Position numbers and translations under genes: made by a program. This document shows, piece after piece, positions 15,700-25,543 of a stretch of DNA of 50,130 bases. The DNA is from DATAFF01 sp036257595 (GTDB lineage: Bacteria; Pseudomonadota; Alphaproteobacteria; Rhizobiales; Aestuariivirgaceae), in contig DATAFF010000157.1 of NCBI GenBank assembly GCA_036257595.1, positions 1 to 50,130 on the forward strand, in the 5' to 3' direction. Position 1 is the stretch's first letter, and every line of letters starts with the position of its first letter. The notes beneath the pieces are model-generated. The model was not told where the DNA came from and ran no database searches. It worked only from the letters and a program-made list of their open reading frames with translations.

Positions 15700-18369
15700 T
15701 TACTCGTCGGGCTTGAGCGCGGCTTGCGCCGCGGCCAACCGCGCGATCGGCACGCGGTAAGGCGAGCAGGAGACATAATCGAGCCCGACCTCATGGCAGA
15801 AGCGAATCGATGCCGGGTCGCCGCCATGCTCGCCGCAAATGCCGAGCTTGAGATCGGTCCGCGCGCTGCGGCCGCGTTCCACCCCCATGCGCACCAGCTC
15901 CCCGACGCCCTCCTGATCGATCGAGATGAACGGGTCCTGCGGCAGAATTCCCTTGGCGGTGTATTCGCCAAGAAACCGCGCCGAGTCGTCGCGGCTGATT
16001 CCGAAGCAGGTCTGGGTCAGGTCATTGGTGCCGAAGGAGAAGAATTCGGCCGACACGGCGATCTCCGCCGCCCTGATACAGGCCCGCGGCAGCTCGATCA
16101 TGGTGCCGCAGAGATAATGGATCGAGGTCCCGGACGCCGCTTCGACCTCACGGCACACCGCGGCGATCCGCTCCGCCACCGTATCATACTCCGCCCGCGT
16201 CGCGATCAGCGGGATCATCACTTCCGGGATTGGCGGCGTGCCGGTGCGTTTGGCGACCTCCACCACCGCCTCGAAAATGGCCCGCGCCTGCATGTCGGCG
16301 ATCTCGGGGTATGAGATTGCGAGCCGCACCCCCCGATGGCCGAGCATCGGATTGAACTCGCGAAGCTCCGCCACCCGCGCCGCCAGCGCTGCCGGATCGG
16401 CGCCGATCGCCCGCGCCACCTGTTCCACTTCGTCGTCCGCCGGCAGGAACTCATGCAGCGGCGGGTCGAGCAGCCGGATCGTCACCGGCAACCCGGCCAT
16501 GATCTCGAACAGCGATATGAAGTCCTGCCGCTGCATCGGCAGAATCCTGGCCAGCGCCGCCCGCCGTCCCTCGGGGGACGAGGCGAGGATCATCTGGCGC
16601 ACCGCAGCGATCCGCTCGGCGTCGAAAAACATGTGCTCGGTGCGGCACAGCCCGATGCCCTCGGCCCCGAACTCGCGCGCCAGCCGCGCGTCGGCCGGCG
16701 TATCGGCATTGGCGCGGATGCCGAGGCCGCGCAGCTGATCGGCCCAATCCATCAGCGTGGCGAAGTCGCCTGACAGCTCCGGCTTGATCGTCGGGATCTG
16801 CCCCCGCATGACCTGTCCCGTCGAGCCGTCGATCGTGATGATCTCGCCCTTCTTCAGCACCTGTCCCTGCGCCGTCATCTGGTCGCCGGCCTGGTCGACA
16901 TAGATCCCGCCCGCCCCCGACACGCAGGGCTTGCCCATGCCGCGGGCAACCACTGCGGCATGCGAGGTCATGCCGCCGCGGGTCGTCAGGATTCCTTCCG
17001 CCGCATGCATGCCATGGATGTCCTCCGGGCTCGTTTCCACCCGCACCAGGATGACCCCCCTGCCCTGCGCCTTGGCCTTCTCGGCCTCGTCGGGATCGAA
17101 CACGATTGCGCCGGTCGCCGCACCCGGCGAGGCCGGCAGGCCTGTCGCAATGATGTCGCGCCGGGCCTTCGGATCGAGCGTCGGGTGAAGCAGCTGATCG
17201 AGCGATGCCGGGTCGATGCGTCCGATCGCCTCCTTGCGGCTGATCAGCCCCTCATTGGCCATGTCGACCGCGATCTTGAGCGCCGCGCGCGCCGTGCGCT
17301 TGCCGGAACGCGTCTGCAGCATCCACAGCCGGCCATTCTCGATGGTGAATTCGAGATCCTGCATGTCGCGATAGTGCCGCTCGAGCCGATCGAAGATCGC
17401 CGTCAGCTCTTGGAAAGTCTCCGGCATCAGCTCCTCGAGCGAGGACGCATCCGACTGGGCGGCGACCCGCGCCGCCTCGCTGATGTTCTGCGGCGTCCTG
17501 ATCCCCGCCACCACATCCTCCCCCTGGGCATTGACCAGGAACTCGCCATAGAGCTCATGCGCCCCCGTCGAGGGGTTTCGCGTGAAGGCGACGCCGGTTG
17601 CCGAGGTGTCGCCCATATTGCCGAACACCATCGCCTGCACGCTCACCGCCGTGCCCCAATCCTCCGGGATGCCGTGAAGCCGCCGATAGGTGACCGCGCG
17701 CGCCGACTGCCACGACTGGAACACCGCCGAGATCGCACCCCATAGCTGCTCGTTCACATCCTGCGGAAACGGCCGGCCGGTCTCCTCCTCGACCTGGGCC
17801 TTGTAGCGATCGATGATGTCGGTCCAGTTCTCGGCCGTGAGCTCGGTGTCCAGCACGACGTTCTCGGCGTCCTTGAACTCCTCCAATATGTCCTCGAAGG
17901 CACGGTGCTCGACGCCGAGCACCACATCGGAATACATCTGAATGAAGCGGCGATAGCTGTCATAGGCAAAGCGCCGGTCGCCCGAGCGCCGCGCCAGTCC
18001 CTCGACCGTCTCGTCATTGAGCCCGAGATTGAGCACGGTATCCATCATCCCAGGCATCGACACCCTGGCACCCGAGCGGACCGACACCAAGAGCGGCCTC
18101 TCCGCATCGCCGAAACGCGAGCCGACCGCTGCGCCGATCGCCTCGACCGCAGCGCTGACCTGTCGATCGAGTCCCTCGGGATAGCTCTGGCCGGAACGAT
18201 AGAATTCGGTGCAGATCTCCGTCGTGATGGTGAAGCCGGGCGGCACCGGCACGCCGAGATTGGCCATCTCCGCCAGGTTGGCGCCCTTGCCGCCGAGCAG
18301 ATTGCGCATCGAGGCGTCGCCCTCCGACTTTCCGCCACCAAAGCGATAGACCCATTTCGCCGCCGCCAT
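15700..18369 (-). CDS. ppdK: Pyruvate, phosphate dikinase
   Basis: Interconverts pyruvate, ATP and Pi with PEP, AMP and PPi. The 889 residues have the full three-domain layout: an N-terminal ATP-grasp domain (GGKGANLAEMANLGVPVPPGFTI), the central phosphohistidine domain with TRGGMTSHAAVVARG (catalytic His470) and the C-terminal PEP/pyruvate barrel (CRTEHMFF, GTNDLTQ, SCSPYRVPIARLAAAQA). The ATG at 18369 follows AAAGGACGTGACG. The glyS stop lies 3 bases upstream, so ppdK is probably cotranscribed with glyQS. PpdK lets the cell make PEP from pyruvate during gluconeogenic growth. Confidence 0.97.
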   Translation of the reverse strand: MAAAKWVYRFGGGKSEGDASMRNLLGGKGANLAEMANLGVPVPPGFTITTEICTEFYRSGQSYPEGLDRQVSAAVEAIGAAVGSRFGDAERPLLVSVRSGARVSMPGMMDTVLNLGLNDETVEGLARRSGDRRFAYDSYRRFIQMYSDVVLGVEHRAFEDILEEFKDAENVVLDTELTAENWTDIIDRYKAQVEEETGRPFPQDVNEQLWGAISAVFQSWQSARAVTYRRLHGIPEDWGTAVSVQAMVFGNMGDTSATGVAFTRNPSTGAHELYGEFLVNAQGEDVVAGIRTPQNISEAARVAAQSDASSLEELMPETFQELTAIFDRLERHYRDMQDLEFTIENGRLWMLQTRSGKRTARAALKIAVDMANEGLISRKEAIGRIDPASLDQLLHPTLDPKARRDIIATGLPASPGAATGAIVFDPDEAEKAKAQGRGVILVRVETSPEDIHGMHAAEGILTTRGGMTSHAAVVARGMGKPCVSGAGGIYVDQAGDQMTAQGQVLKKGEIITIDGSTGQVMRGQIPTIKPELSGDFATLMDWADQLRGLGIRANADTPADARLAREFGAEGIGLCRTEHMFFDAERIAAVRQMILASSPEGRRAALARILPMQRQDFISLFEIMAGLPVTIRLLDPPLHEFLPADDEVEQVARAIGADPAALAARVAELREFNPMLGHRGVRLAISYPEIADMQARAIFEAVVEVAKRTGTPPIPEVMIPLIATRAEYDTVAERIAAVCREVEAASGTSIHYLCGTMIELPRACIRAAEIAVSAEFFSFGTNDLTQTCFGISRDDSARFLGEYTAKGILPQDPFISIDQEGVGELVRMGVERGRSARTDLKLGICGEHGGDPASIRFCHEVGLDYVSCSPYRVPIARLAAAQAALKPDE

Positions 18370-18371
18370 CG

Positions 18372-20447
18372 TCACGTCCTTTCAATTCGGGCAAAGTCAG
18401 CAACCGCCAGAGTGGCCGCGCGGATCCGGTTGAGCAGCCGCAGCCGGTTCTCGCGGAAGCTCGGGTCATCGGCATTGACCGTGACCTTGTCGAAAAATGC
18501 ATCGACCGGCGCTCGCAGCTTGGCGATTGCGCGCATTGCAGCCTCGAAATCCTCGTTCGCAATCGCCACCTTGGCCTGCGCCTCGGCGCGGTCGATGGCC
18601 GATGCCAGCGCCTTCTCCTCGCCCTGCACCAGCAGGTTCTTGTCGGGCACGCCGTCATGGCGCCGTCCATCCTTCTTCTCTTCGATCTTCAGGATGTTGG
18701 AGGCGCGTCGCACGCCAGCGAGTAGGTTTTGGCCATCGTCGCTGTCGAGGAACCGGGCCAGCGCCTCGACGCGCTTCACCATGAGGGTGAGGTCGTCCTG
18801 GCCGCCAAGCGCAAACACCGCATCGATCAGATCATGCCGCGCCCCCTCGCTGCGCAGATGCACCTTCAGCCGGTCGGCGAAGAAGTCGAGAAGATTGACG
18901 GCATCGAAATTGCCGCTCGCGCCGCGCGGCAGGCTCGGCAGGAGCCGCTTGCGATACCACTCCATCAGCGACAGGAGTCGCAGCCTGAGATCGTTGTCGA
19001 GCACCAGGCGGATGATGCCCAGCGCCGCGCGCCGCAGCGCGAACGGATCCTTCGAGCCGGTCGGCTTCTCCTCGATGGCCCAGAAGCTGATCAGCGTATC
19101 GAGCTTGTCGGCGATCGCCACCGCCAGTGTCACCGGCGCCGCCGGCACCATGTCGGTCGGCCCTTGTGGCTTGTAGTGATCGCGCACCGCCGATGCCACT
19201 GCCAAATTCGAGCCATCCTCGATGGCGTAATAGTGACCCATCATGCCCTGGAGCTCGGGAAACTCCCCGACCATCCCGGTCACCAGATCCGCCTTCGACA
19301 GTTGCGCCGCCCGCCGCGCCGTCTCGACATCGGCGCCGATGTTCTCGGCGATCGTCGCCGTCAGCGCCTCGATCCGGCGCACCCGTTCGCCCTGGCTGCC
19401 AAGCTTGGCATGGAAGGTGACATGGTCGAGCTTCGGCAGGAGATCATGAAGTGGCGTGCGGCGGTCCTGGTCCCAGAAGAATCGCGCATCGGCAAGGCGC
19501 GCCGCGATCACCCGGTCATTGCCGGCGGCAATGCCCTTGCCGCCATCCCTGGCGATCATGTTCGACACGAGGAGATAATGATTCGACAACCCGCCGTCGG
19601 GGTCGCGCAAGGCGAAGCATTTCTGATGGCTGCGGATCGAGGTGATGATGACTTCCGGCGGCAAGGACAGGAACTGCTTGTCGAACGAGCCCATCAGCAC
19701 CACTGGCCATTCGACCAGTCCCGCCGTCTCTTTGAGCAGACCCTCATCCTCGACCACCCGCAGTCCCTTGGCGAAGGCCAGCGTTCTGGCCTCGCCGCGA
19801 ATCGTCTCGGCTCGCTCCCCACCATCGAGCATGACCCAGGCATCGCGCAGCTTCCTTTCATAGTCCTCGAAGCGCCGCACCTTGATCGGCTGCGGTGCCA
19901 TGAAGCGATGACCGCGCGTGACGTGACCCGAGCGGATGCCATCGATCGTCAGGTCGACGACCTGGCCATCGAAAGTCGCCAGCACCGAATGCAGCGGACG
20001 GATCCAGCGCAACTGCCCCGATCCCCACCGCATCGACTTCGCCCAAGGGAATTTCCGCATCACCTCCGGCAGGAGCGTCGCCACGATGTCGGGCGTCGCG
20101 CGCCCCGGACGCTGGATGTGGGCCACATAGAACGATCCTTTGCGGTCCTCCTCGACGACGCATTGATCGAGGCTCACACCCGCTTGCCTCAGGAAGCCCT
20201 CGACCGCCGCCGATGGCGCATCGGTGCGCGGCCCCTTGCGCTCCTCGCGCGTATCGGGTGCGGCACCCGGCAGCTCGTCGATCGACAGCGTCAGACGGCG
20301 CGGCGTCACGAAGGCGCGTGCCCCCTCGGATTCGAGGCCTGCCTGCTCCAGCCCCTCGGTCATGAGCTTGCGAAAATCCTCGGCGGCGCGTTCCTGCATC
20401 CGGGCAGGTATCTCCTCCGAGAGGAGCTCGATCAGAAGCTCCGGCAT
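18372..20447 (-). CDS. glyS: Glycine-tRNA ligase beta subunit
   Basis: The beta subunit of the heterotetrameric bacterial GlyRS, giving tRNA binding and the anticodon domain. The 691 residues match the usual length. The N-terminus LLIELLSEEIPARM is characteristic, as are LTLSIDELP, the HQKCFALRD and NHYLLVSN segments, and the GMVGEFPELQG motif. The frame is open upstream in glyQ, but the ATG at 20447 starts one base into the glyQ stop (TGATG), so translation is coupled. Confidence 0.97.
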   Translation of the reverse strand: MPELLIELLSEEIPARMQERAAEDFRKLMTEGLEQAGLESEGARAFVTPRRLTLSIDELPGAAPDTREERKGPRTDAPSAAVEGFLRQAGVSLDQCVVEEDRKGSFYVAHIQRPGRATPDIVATLLPEVMRKFPWAKSMRWGSGQLRWIRPLHSVLATFDGQVVDLTIDGIRSGHVTRGHRFMAPQPIKVRRFEDYERKLRDAWVMLDGGERAETIRGEARTLAFAKGLRVVEDEGLLKETAGLVEWPVVLMGSFDKQFLSLPPEVIITSIRSHQKCFALRDPDGGLSNHYLLVSNMIARDGGKGIAAGNDRVIAARLADARFFWDQDRRTPLHDLLPKLDHVTFHAKLGSQGERVRRIEALTATIAENIGADVETARRAAQLSKADLVTGMVGEFPELQGMMGHYYAIEDGSNLAVASAVRDHYKPQGPTDMVPAAPVTLAVAIADKLDTLISFWAIEEKPTGSKDPFALRRAALGIIRLVLDNDLRLRLLSLMEWYRKRLLPSLPRGASGNFDAVNLLDFFADRLKVHLRSEGARHDLIDAVFALGGQDDLTLMVKRVEALARFLDSDDGQNLLAGVRRASNILKIEEKKDGRRHDGVPDKNLLVQGEEKALASAIDRAEAQAKVAIANEDFEAAMRAIAKLRAPVDAFFDKVTVNADDPSFRENRLRLLNRIRAATLAVADFARIERT

Positions 20448-21370
20448 CAGCCGTTTCCCCGTGCTGCCAGGCCGCCGGCACCGCCGCCCGCCGTCTCGAG
20501 CCAGGCCACGCCGCACGCTTTTGCCAGCTCGCGAATGCGCAGGATATACGCCTGCCGCTCGGTGACCGAAATGACGCCACGGGCATCGAGCAGGTTGAAC
20601 AGATGCGAGGCCTTGATGCATTGATCATAGGCCGGCAGCACCATTCCGCCTTTCAGGAGCAGAGTGCGGCATTCCTCCTCTGCATCGTCGAAATGGCGCT
20701 TGAGCATTCTCGTGTCCGCCTGCTCGAAATTGTAGCGCGAATACTCTTCTTCGGCCTGCTTGAATACTTGCGCATAGCTAACGCGGTCATTGCTGCTGCC
20801 GCCGTTGAAATTGAGGTCGAAGACATTGTCGACGCCCTGAACGAACATGGCGAGGCGCTCGAGACCATAGGTGAGCTCGCCTGACACGGGTGCGCAGTCG
20901 ATCCCGGCCACCTGCTGGAAATAGGTGAATTGCGACACCTCCATGCCGTCGCACCACACTTCCCAGCCGAGCCCCCAGGCGCCGAGCGTCGGCGACTCCC
21001 AGTCGTCCTCGACGAAGCGAATGTCGTGGTTCTCCTGGTCGATTCCGATGGCCGCGAGCGAACCCAGATAGAGATCCTGAAAATCCGGCGGTGACGGCTT
21101 CATGATCACCTGGAACTGGTAATAATGCTGCAGCCGGTTGGGGTTTTCGCCGTAACGGCCATCCTTCGGCCGGCGCGACGGTTGGACGTAGGCGGCGCGC
21201 CACGGCAACGGCCCGAGCGCCCGCAAGGTGGTGGCAGGATGAAAGGTTCCTGCACCGACCTCGAGGTCATAGGGCTGCAGAATGACGCAGCCCTGCCCTG
21301 CCCAATAATGCTGCAGCGCTAGGATGAGATCCTGAAAGGATCGCGCGGGATCCGGTGGGGAAGCGGTCAT
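20447..21370 (-). CDS. glyQ: Glycine-tRNA ligase alpha subunit
   Basis: The catalytic alpha subunit of GlyRS. The 307 residues carry the family hallmarks FQDLILALQHYWAGQGC, QPYDLEVGAGTFHPAT, PSRRPKDGRYGENPNRLQ and EVWCDGMEVSQFTYFQQ. It is first of the glyQ-glyS-ppdK run, and the start at 21370 is close to the conserved sequence. Confidence 0.98.
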   Translation of the reverse strand: MTASPPDPARSFQDLILALQHYWAGQGCVILQPYDLEVGAGTFHPATTLRALGPLPWRAAYVQPSRRPKDGRYGENPNRLQHYYQFQVIMKPSPPDFQDLYLGSLAAIGIDQENHDIRFVEDDWESPTLGAWGLGWEVWCDGMEVSQFTYFQQVAGIDCAPVSGELTYGLERLAMFVQGVDNVFDLNFNGGSSNDRVSYAQVFKQAEEEYSRYNFEQADTRMLKRHFDDAEEECRTLLLKGGMVLPAYDQCIKASHLFNLLDARGVISVTERQAYILRIRELAKACGVAWLETAGGGAGGLAARGNG

Positions 21371-21429
21371 GGTCGGCCCGGTGAGAACGGGCGACCCTAG
21401 AGCATGATCGCGAAAAACCGCAACCGATT

Positions 21430-21615
21430 TCAGTCTTCCGGCCGCCAGACGCCGCTTTTCGGGTCCTGCCTGAGGGTTACGGCGCGCGGCTCGCGTCGCG
21501 GCTCTTTGCGCACTCGCACCCGGGCGCGCACTGCCAGTGCTGCCACTTTTCTGACGATCAGCAGGGTCAACACGATGGCGATGGCCGCGGTCAGAAGTTT
21601 CGCAATCATCTTCAT
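21430..21615 (-). CDS. Small membrane protein, unknown
   Basis: A 61-residue protein with one N-terminal helix (about residues 3-22), an Arg-rich stretch (about 28-45) and an ending of type DPKSGVWRPED. A GGGAGAG ribosome site lies just before the first ATG. It sits between the S49 peptidase gene and glyQ on the same strand. The helix-plus-basic layout suggests an inner-membrane peptide facing the cytoplasm. No family is recognised with confidence. Confidence 0.65.
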   Translation of the reverse strand: MKMIAKLLTAAIAIVLTLLIVRKVAALAVRARVRVRKEPRREPRAVTLRQDPKSGVWRPED

Positions 21616-21637
21616 CTCTCCCGCAGGTTGACCCGCA

Positions 21638-22489
21638 TTATAGACCGAACCTGCTCATCAGAATACGCGTTTCGATCGCCTCGATCACCGCCTCATGCGG
21701 CGCGGGGTTTCCGAACGGAAAGATCCGCCGCCACCACAGCGCTTGCGACCGTTCTACGACCTTGAGCACCACTTCCTCGCCATAACGCTCCTTGAGGATT
21801 TGGTGCATGGTGCCGATCCCGTCAATAAGGCCGAGCTCGAGCGCCCGCCGTCCCGACCAGAAGGCGCCGGTGAAGAGATCGGGATTGTCCTCCTTGAGCC
21901 GGCCGGCGCGGCGGTCGCGCACCATCGTCTTGAACTCCTCGTGAACATCGAGCTGCAGTGCTTTGAGGCGATCGACATCCTCCGTCCTTTCAGGACGAAA
22001 GGGATCGAGGATCGCCTTGTTCTCGCCCGCCGTATGAACGCGCCGCTCGATGCCGAGCTTGCGGATCGCCTCGACGAACCCGAAGCCCGCCGAGACCACG
22101 CCGATCGAACCAACGATCGAGCTTGAATCAGCATAGATCTCATCGCCCGCACAGGCCAGCCAATAGCCGCCGGATGCTGCGACATCCTCGATGAAGGTGA
22201 TCACCCTTAGCTCGTGACGGGCCGCAAGCTCGCGAATGCGCGCGGCGATCAGCGAGGACTGCACCGCCGAGCCGCCGGGCGAGTTGATGGCGAGCGCGAC
22301 AGCGGCAATGCCCTTGCGCTGGAAGGCCCGTTCGAGAACCTCGTTCATGCTGCTGAGCGACAGGCCGGTGCGCAGTGGCGTGACCGAACCGATGGTGCCG
22401 TTGAGCCGGATCACCGGCACCACCGGCACCTTGGCGCGCCAGGGCGGCGGCACCAGCCGACTGAGGAAGGACCGTTGCTTCGGGCTCAT
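21638..22489 (-). CDS. S49 family serine peptidase (SppA-like)
   Basis: A 283-residue signal-peptide-peptidase-A-type protein. The ClpP-like fold is visible in the INSPGGS segment and FIEDVAASGGYWLA. Ser128 in SIVGSIGVVS and Lys158 in GENKAILDPF are the likely catalytic Ser/Lys dyad. No N-terminal membrane anchor is seen, unlike full-length SppA. The ATG at 22489 overlaps the TrmN6-like gene's stop (ATGA), so it is preferred to the ORF start five codons upstream. The family degrades cleaved signal peptides or membrane protein fragments. Confidence 0.93.
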   Translation of the reverse strand: MSPKQRSFLSRLVPPPWRAKVPVVPVIRLNGTIGSVTPLRTGLSLSSMNEVLERAFQRKGIAAVALAINSPGGSAVQSSLIAARIRELAARHELRVITFIEDVAASGGYWLACAGDEIYADSSSIVGSIGVVSAGFGFVEAIRKLGIERRVHTAGENKAILDPFRPERTEDVDRLKALQLDVHEEFKTMVRDRRAGRLKEDNPDLFTGAFWSGRRALELGLIDGIGTMHQILKERYGEEVVLKVVERSQALWWRRIFPFGNPAPHEAVIEAIETRILMSRFGL

Positions 22490-23295
22490 CCGCGCAGGCA
22501 CCAACGTTCGCCGTCGCGCAGGATGCGCTCCGCCTGCGGCGTGAATTGTGCGCCACGCATATGCAGCACCAGGCCGGGAAGAATCTGCAGCGGTCCCCGC
22601 GAACCCTTGACGCCCTGCACCACCACCCGCGAAGCCGCCATGTCGTCGCGACCATGCACCGGCGCCACCAGGATGTCGCCGAACCTGCCCTGCATGGCGG
22701 CAAGCAGCCGGCCGAGACTTTCACCGCGATAGATCACCGTCGCCGTTCCGCGTGGTGCCAGCATGACATTGAGCACCTTGACCCAGAGCTCGATATCGTC
22801 CGGCGCGAAGCTTGTCGCCATTGCCTTGAGAATGTTCGGCGACGGCGTCATCGTGCCGTCCTCGAAGAAGGGGGGGTTGGCAAAAGCATGGCTGAACGTG
22901 CCATGGACCGGCCAATCGGCAAGATCGCGGCGCAGCGCATCCTTCACGTCGCCATGGATCACCCGGATCGACTCGGCGAAGCCGTTTCGCCGCACGTTCT
23001 GCTCGGCCATCATCGCGTAGCCGGACGCGATCTCGACTCCGGTGACATGGACCGCCGGCACCCGGGCGGCGACGCAGAGCGCTGCCACGCCGGCACCCAT
23101 TCCGGCCTCGAACAGGGCATCGCCCTCGCTGCAGGGAATGCTCGCCGCCAGCAGCACCGAGTCGATCCCGGCACGAAACCCCTTCTCCGGCTGGAGCACC
23201 TTGAGGCGGCCGCCAAGGAACGCATCCTCGGTGAGCGAGGCAGGCGCTGGCTCGAGGCCTGGAGCGGACGAAGCTGGAACGCCGGTCATCTGCAT
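22486..23295 (-). CDS. tRNA1(Val) adenine-N6-methyltransferase-like protein
   Basis: A 269-residue Rossmann-fold methyltransferase of the TrmN6/YfiC type. The GFRAGIDSVLLAA opening, the SAM loop EAGMGAGVAALCVAAR and the N6-adenine catalytic motif NPPF (in AFANPPFFEDG) are all present. The family methylates A37 of tRNA1(Val). Because alphaproteobacterial members are divergent, another adenine target is possible. An alternative start is Met3. It overlaps the S49 gene. Confidence 0.88.
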   Translation of the reverse strand: MQMTGVPASSAPGLEPAPASLTEDAFLGGRLKVLQPEKGFRAGIDSVLLAASIPCSEGDALFEAGMGAGVAALCVAARVPAVHVTGVEIASGYAMMAEQNVRRNGFAESIRVIHGDVKDALRRDLADWPVHGTFSHAFANPPFFEDGTMTPSPNILKAMATSFAPDDIELWVKVLNVMLAPRGTATVIYRGESLGRLLAAMQGRFGDILVAPVHGRDDMAASRVVVQGVKGSRGPLQILPGLVLHMRGAQFTPQAERILRDGERWCLRG

Positions 23296-23304
23296 GCCGT
23301 CACA

Positions 23305-23538
23305 TTATTGGTCGTGGTCGGTTAGCGCAATCTTACAGGGACTGGCGCTCTCCAGCACCCGCCGGGCGGCCGGCGCATCATCGGGGTCAACCATGAGGCG
23401 ACGCGGCAGAATTCCGATCGATCCCTCGACCACGCTCATATGGGAGTCGAATATGACATGGCTGATTCCTGCCTCGTCGAGGACATGCGAGGCAAAGGTC
23501 AGCAGCACAAGATCATTGGTCCGCAACAGCTCGATCAT
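23305..23538 (-). CDS. DUF2007 domain protein
   Basis: A 77-residue protein matching the DUF2007 (putative signal-transducing protein) pattern: an N-terminal MIELLRTNDLVLLTFASHVLDE, then PRRLMVDPDDAPAARRVLE. The fold resembles small ACT/GlnB-like alpha-beta domains. No function is established. It precedes the methyltransferase gene on the same strand, 9 bases away, and diverges from the polyprenyl synthase gene. Confidence 0.85.
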   Translation of the reverse strand: MIELLRTNDLVLLTFASHVLDEAGISHVIFDSHMSVVEGSIGILPRRLMVDPDDAPAARRVLESASPCKIALTDHDQ

Positions 23539-23649
23539 CCCGCAATCCTATCCTAGATGACCAATCGCGGCCATCGGTCGCCCTTGTAGCCTAGTGGTCG
23601 GGCTCTTATGCTCCCCGGTCAGGTGTGTGGCAGATTTCGAGGACGCTCT

Positions 23650-24666
23650 GTGGGAGTCGTTGTACCTTTCGACGGCGGCGAGGACCGTGAGCCCAGCATC
23701 GATCTGATCGTGCAGCTGGTCGCCAAGGACATGGCGCGGGTCAACGAGGCCATCCTGCTCCATGCCAGGTCCCATGTCGACATGATCCCCGAGCTTGCCG
23801 GCCACCTGATCAATTCGGGTGGCAAGCGGTTGCGGCCGATGCTGACTTTGGCGACGGCGCAGATGGGCGGCTATCGCGGCGACGCTCATGTCAAGCTCGC
23901 AACCGCCGTCGAGTTCATGCATACCGCGACCCTGCTCCACGACGATGTCGTCGACGAGAGTCACCTGCGGCGCGGCAAGCAGGCGGCCCGCATGATCTGG
24001 GGCAACCAGGCGAGCGTGCTCGTCGGCGATTTCCTGCTGGGCCAGGCTTTCAAGATGATGGTCGAGACCGGCTCGCTCGAATCGTTGCGGGTGCTTGCCA
24101 ATGCTGCCGCCATCATCGCCGAGGGCGAAGTCCTTCAGCTCGCCGTCCAGCAGGACACTTCCACAACCGAGGACGCCTATCTCCAGATCATTATCGCCAA
24201 GACCGCGGCGCTGTTTGCCGCCGCTGCCGAGGTTGGACCGATCATCGCCGGCCGGCCGCGCGAGGAGCAGGCGGCGCTCGAATCCTATGGCCGCAATCTC
24301 GGGATCGCCTTCCAACTTGTCGATGATGCCCTCGACTATTCGGGCAAGCAGGCGGTGCTCGGCAAGACGGTGGGCGACGACTTTCGCGAAGGCAAGATCA
24401 CCCTGCCGGTGGTGCTCGCCTATCGCCGTGGCGGCAAGAGCGAACGGGCGTTTTGGAAGCGCACGCTCGAGGATGGCGACCAAGGTCCCGACGACCTGCA
24501 GACCGCCCAGCGTCTGATGGAGCGCCACAATGCCATCGGCGATACGATCGAGCGGGCGCGCCATTATGGCGCCATTGCTCTCGATGCCCTGGCGATCTTC
24601 CCGGCCGGTCCGCATAAGCGCGCGCTCGCCCAGGCCGTCCTGTTCTGCATCGACCGGCTTCACTAG
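23650..24666 (+). CDS. Polyprenyl diphosphate synthase (octaprenyl/decaprenyl type)
   Basis: Makes the long side chain of ubiquinone from IPP. The 338-residue protein has both Asp-rich motifs: DDVVD at 98-102 (first, with LLHDDVVDES) and DDALD at 225-229 (with FQLVDDALDYSG). GGKRLRPML marks the IPP site. The GTG at 23650, preceded by GAGGACGCT, gives the usual short N-terminus; an in-frame start at 23608 exists. The chain length is not readable from the sequence, though ubiquinone-10 is usual in alphaproteobacteria. Convergent with ispE. Confidence 0.93.
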   Translation: MGVVVPFDGGEDREPSIDLIVQLVAKDMARVNEAILLHARSHVDMIPELAGHLINSGGKRLRPMLTLATAQMGGYRGDAHVKLATAVEFMHTATLLHDDVVDESHLRRGKQAARMIWGNQASVLVGDFLLGQAFKMMVETGSLESLRVLANAAAIIAEGEVLQLAVQQDTSTTEDAYLQIIIAKTAALFAAAAEVGPIIAGRPREEQAALESYGRNLGIAFQLVDDALDYSGKQAVLGKTVGDDFREGKITLPVVLAYRRGGKSERAFWKRTLEDGDQGPDDLQTAQRLMERHNAIGDTIERARHYGAIALDALAIFPAGPHKRALAQAVLFCIDRLH

Positions 24667-24681
24667 AGCATGGCGGTCTGA

Positions 24682-25527
24682 TCAGCCGAGCAACGTCGGC
24701 GCTGCCCACCAGCCCTGCGCCCGCAAGCGCTGCGCCGCCGCCTCGGCTGCTTCGGTCCCCTCGAAGAGCCCGAAGCAGGTCGCGCCCGAACCTGTCATGC
24801 GGGCAAGTCGACAGCCGGACGATCCTGCGAGCTGGTCCAGCACCGCCCCGACCGCCGGCACCAGCGTGACGGCTGCCGGTTGGAGGTCGTTGCGGCAAGC
24901 GGCAAGCCAGGCGAGGACATCGTCCTGGCGCGGTGGTATCGCCCCGAACCCCGCCTGCCCAGGCGCCAGTGCCAGCCTGCGGAAAACCTCGGCTGTGGAG
25001 ACCGGCACGCCGGGATTGACCAGCAGCGCCGGCAGCCGCGGCATACCGGTCATGGGCTCGATTCGCTCGCCAATGCCTGTCATGCGGCAGGTTTTGCCAT
25101 AGAGGCAGACCGGCACGTCGGAACCAAGCGCCACCGCGAGGGGACCGAGGTCGACCGACTCTTGCGCGATGCGGGAAAGCGCCAGAAGGCCGCGGATTGC
25201 CGCCGCGGCATCGGCCGAGCCGCCGCCGATGCCCGATGCCACCGGCAGGTTCTTGTCGAGCTTGAGCCGGGCCGGGCGGATGCGTCCTCGGAGCAGCTGC
25301 TCCAGCGCCTTTGCCGCACGCAGCACCAGATTGTCCGCTCCGGTGCCGAGATCGGCGGCAAAGGGGCCGGCAATGGCGAGCGACCACTCCTCTGCCGGGG
25401 TGACTGTCAGCCTGTCGGCAACGTCGGCGAAGACCACGATCGAATCGAGATCATGGTAGCCATCGGCGCGGCGGCCCAGGACGTGCAGCGCCAGATTGAC
25501 TTTGGCCCGCGCCGCCTCGACGATCAT
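24682..25527 (-). CDS. ispE: 4-(cytidine 5'-diphospho)-2-C-methyl-D-erythritol kinase
   Basis: A GHMP kinase of the MEP isoprenoid pathway. The 281 residues have the three GHMP motifs: AKVNLALHVLGRRADGYHDL at the N-terminus, the ATP loop PVASGIGGGSADAAAA, and a C-terminal motif ARMTGSGATCFGLF. The long open frame upstream overlaps the TPR gene; the ATG at 25527 is chosen as the usual N-terminus, 16 bases after the TPR gene's stop. It supplies precursors for the neighbouring polyprenyl synthase. Confidence 0.94.
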   Translation of the reverse strand: MIVEAARAKVNLALHVLGRRADGYHDLDSIVVFADVADRLTVTPAEEWSLAIAGPFAADLGTGADNLVLRAAKALEQLLRGRIRPARLKLDKNLPVASGIGGGSADAAAAIRGLLALSRIAQESVDLGPLAVALGSDVPVCLYGKTCRMTGIGERIEPMTGMPRLPALLVNPGVPVSTAEVFRRLALAPGQAGFGAIPPRQDDVLAWLAACRNDLQPAAVTLVPAVGAVLDQLAGSSGCRLARMTGSGATCFGLFEGTEAAEAAAQRLRAQGWWAAPTLLG

Positions 25528-25543
25528 CCCGACACTGACGGCC

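Noticed and set aside
18729..20624. 631-codon plus-strand frame opposite glyS
   Set aside because: Antisense to a fully conserved GlyS; long only because high GC removes stops.
23575..23630. tRNA-like stretch (AGCCTAGTGGTCGGG)
   Set aside because: No T-loop GTTCGA, no acceptor pairing and no anticodon stem could be formed.
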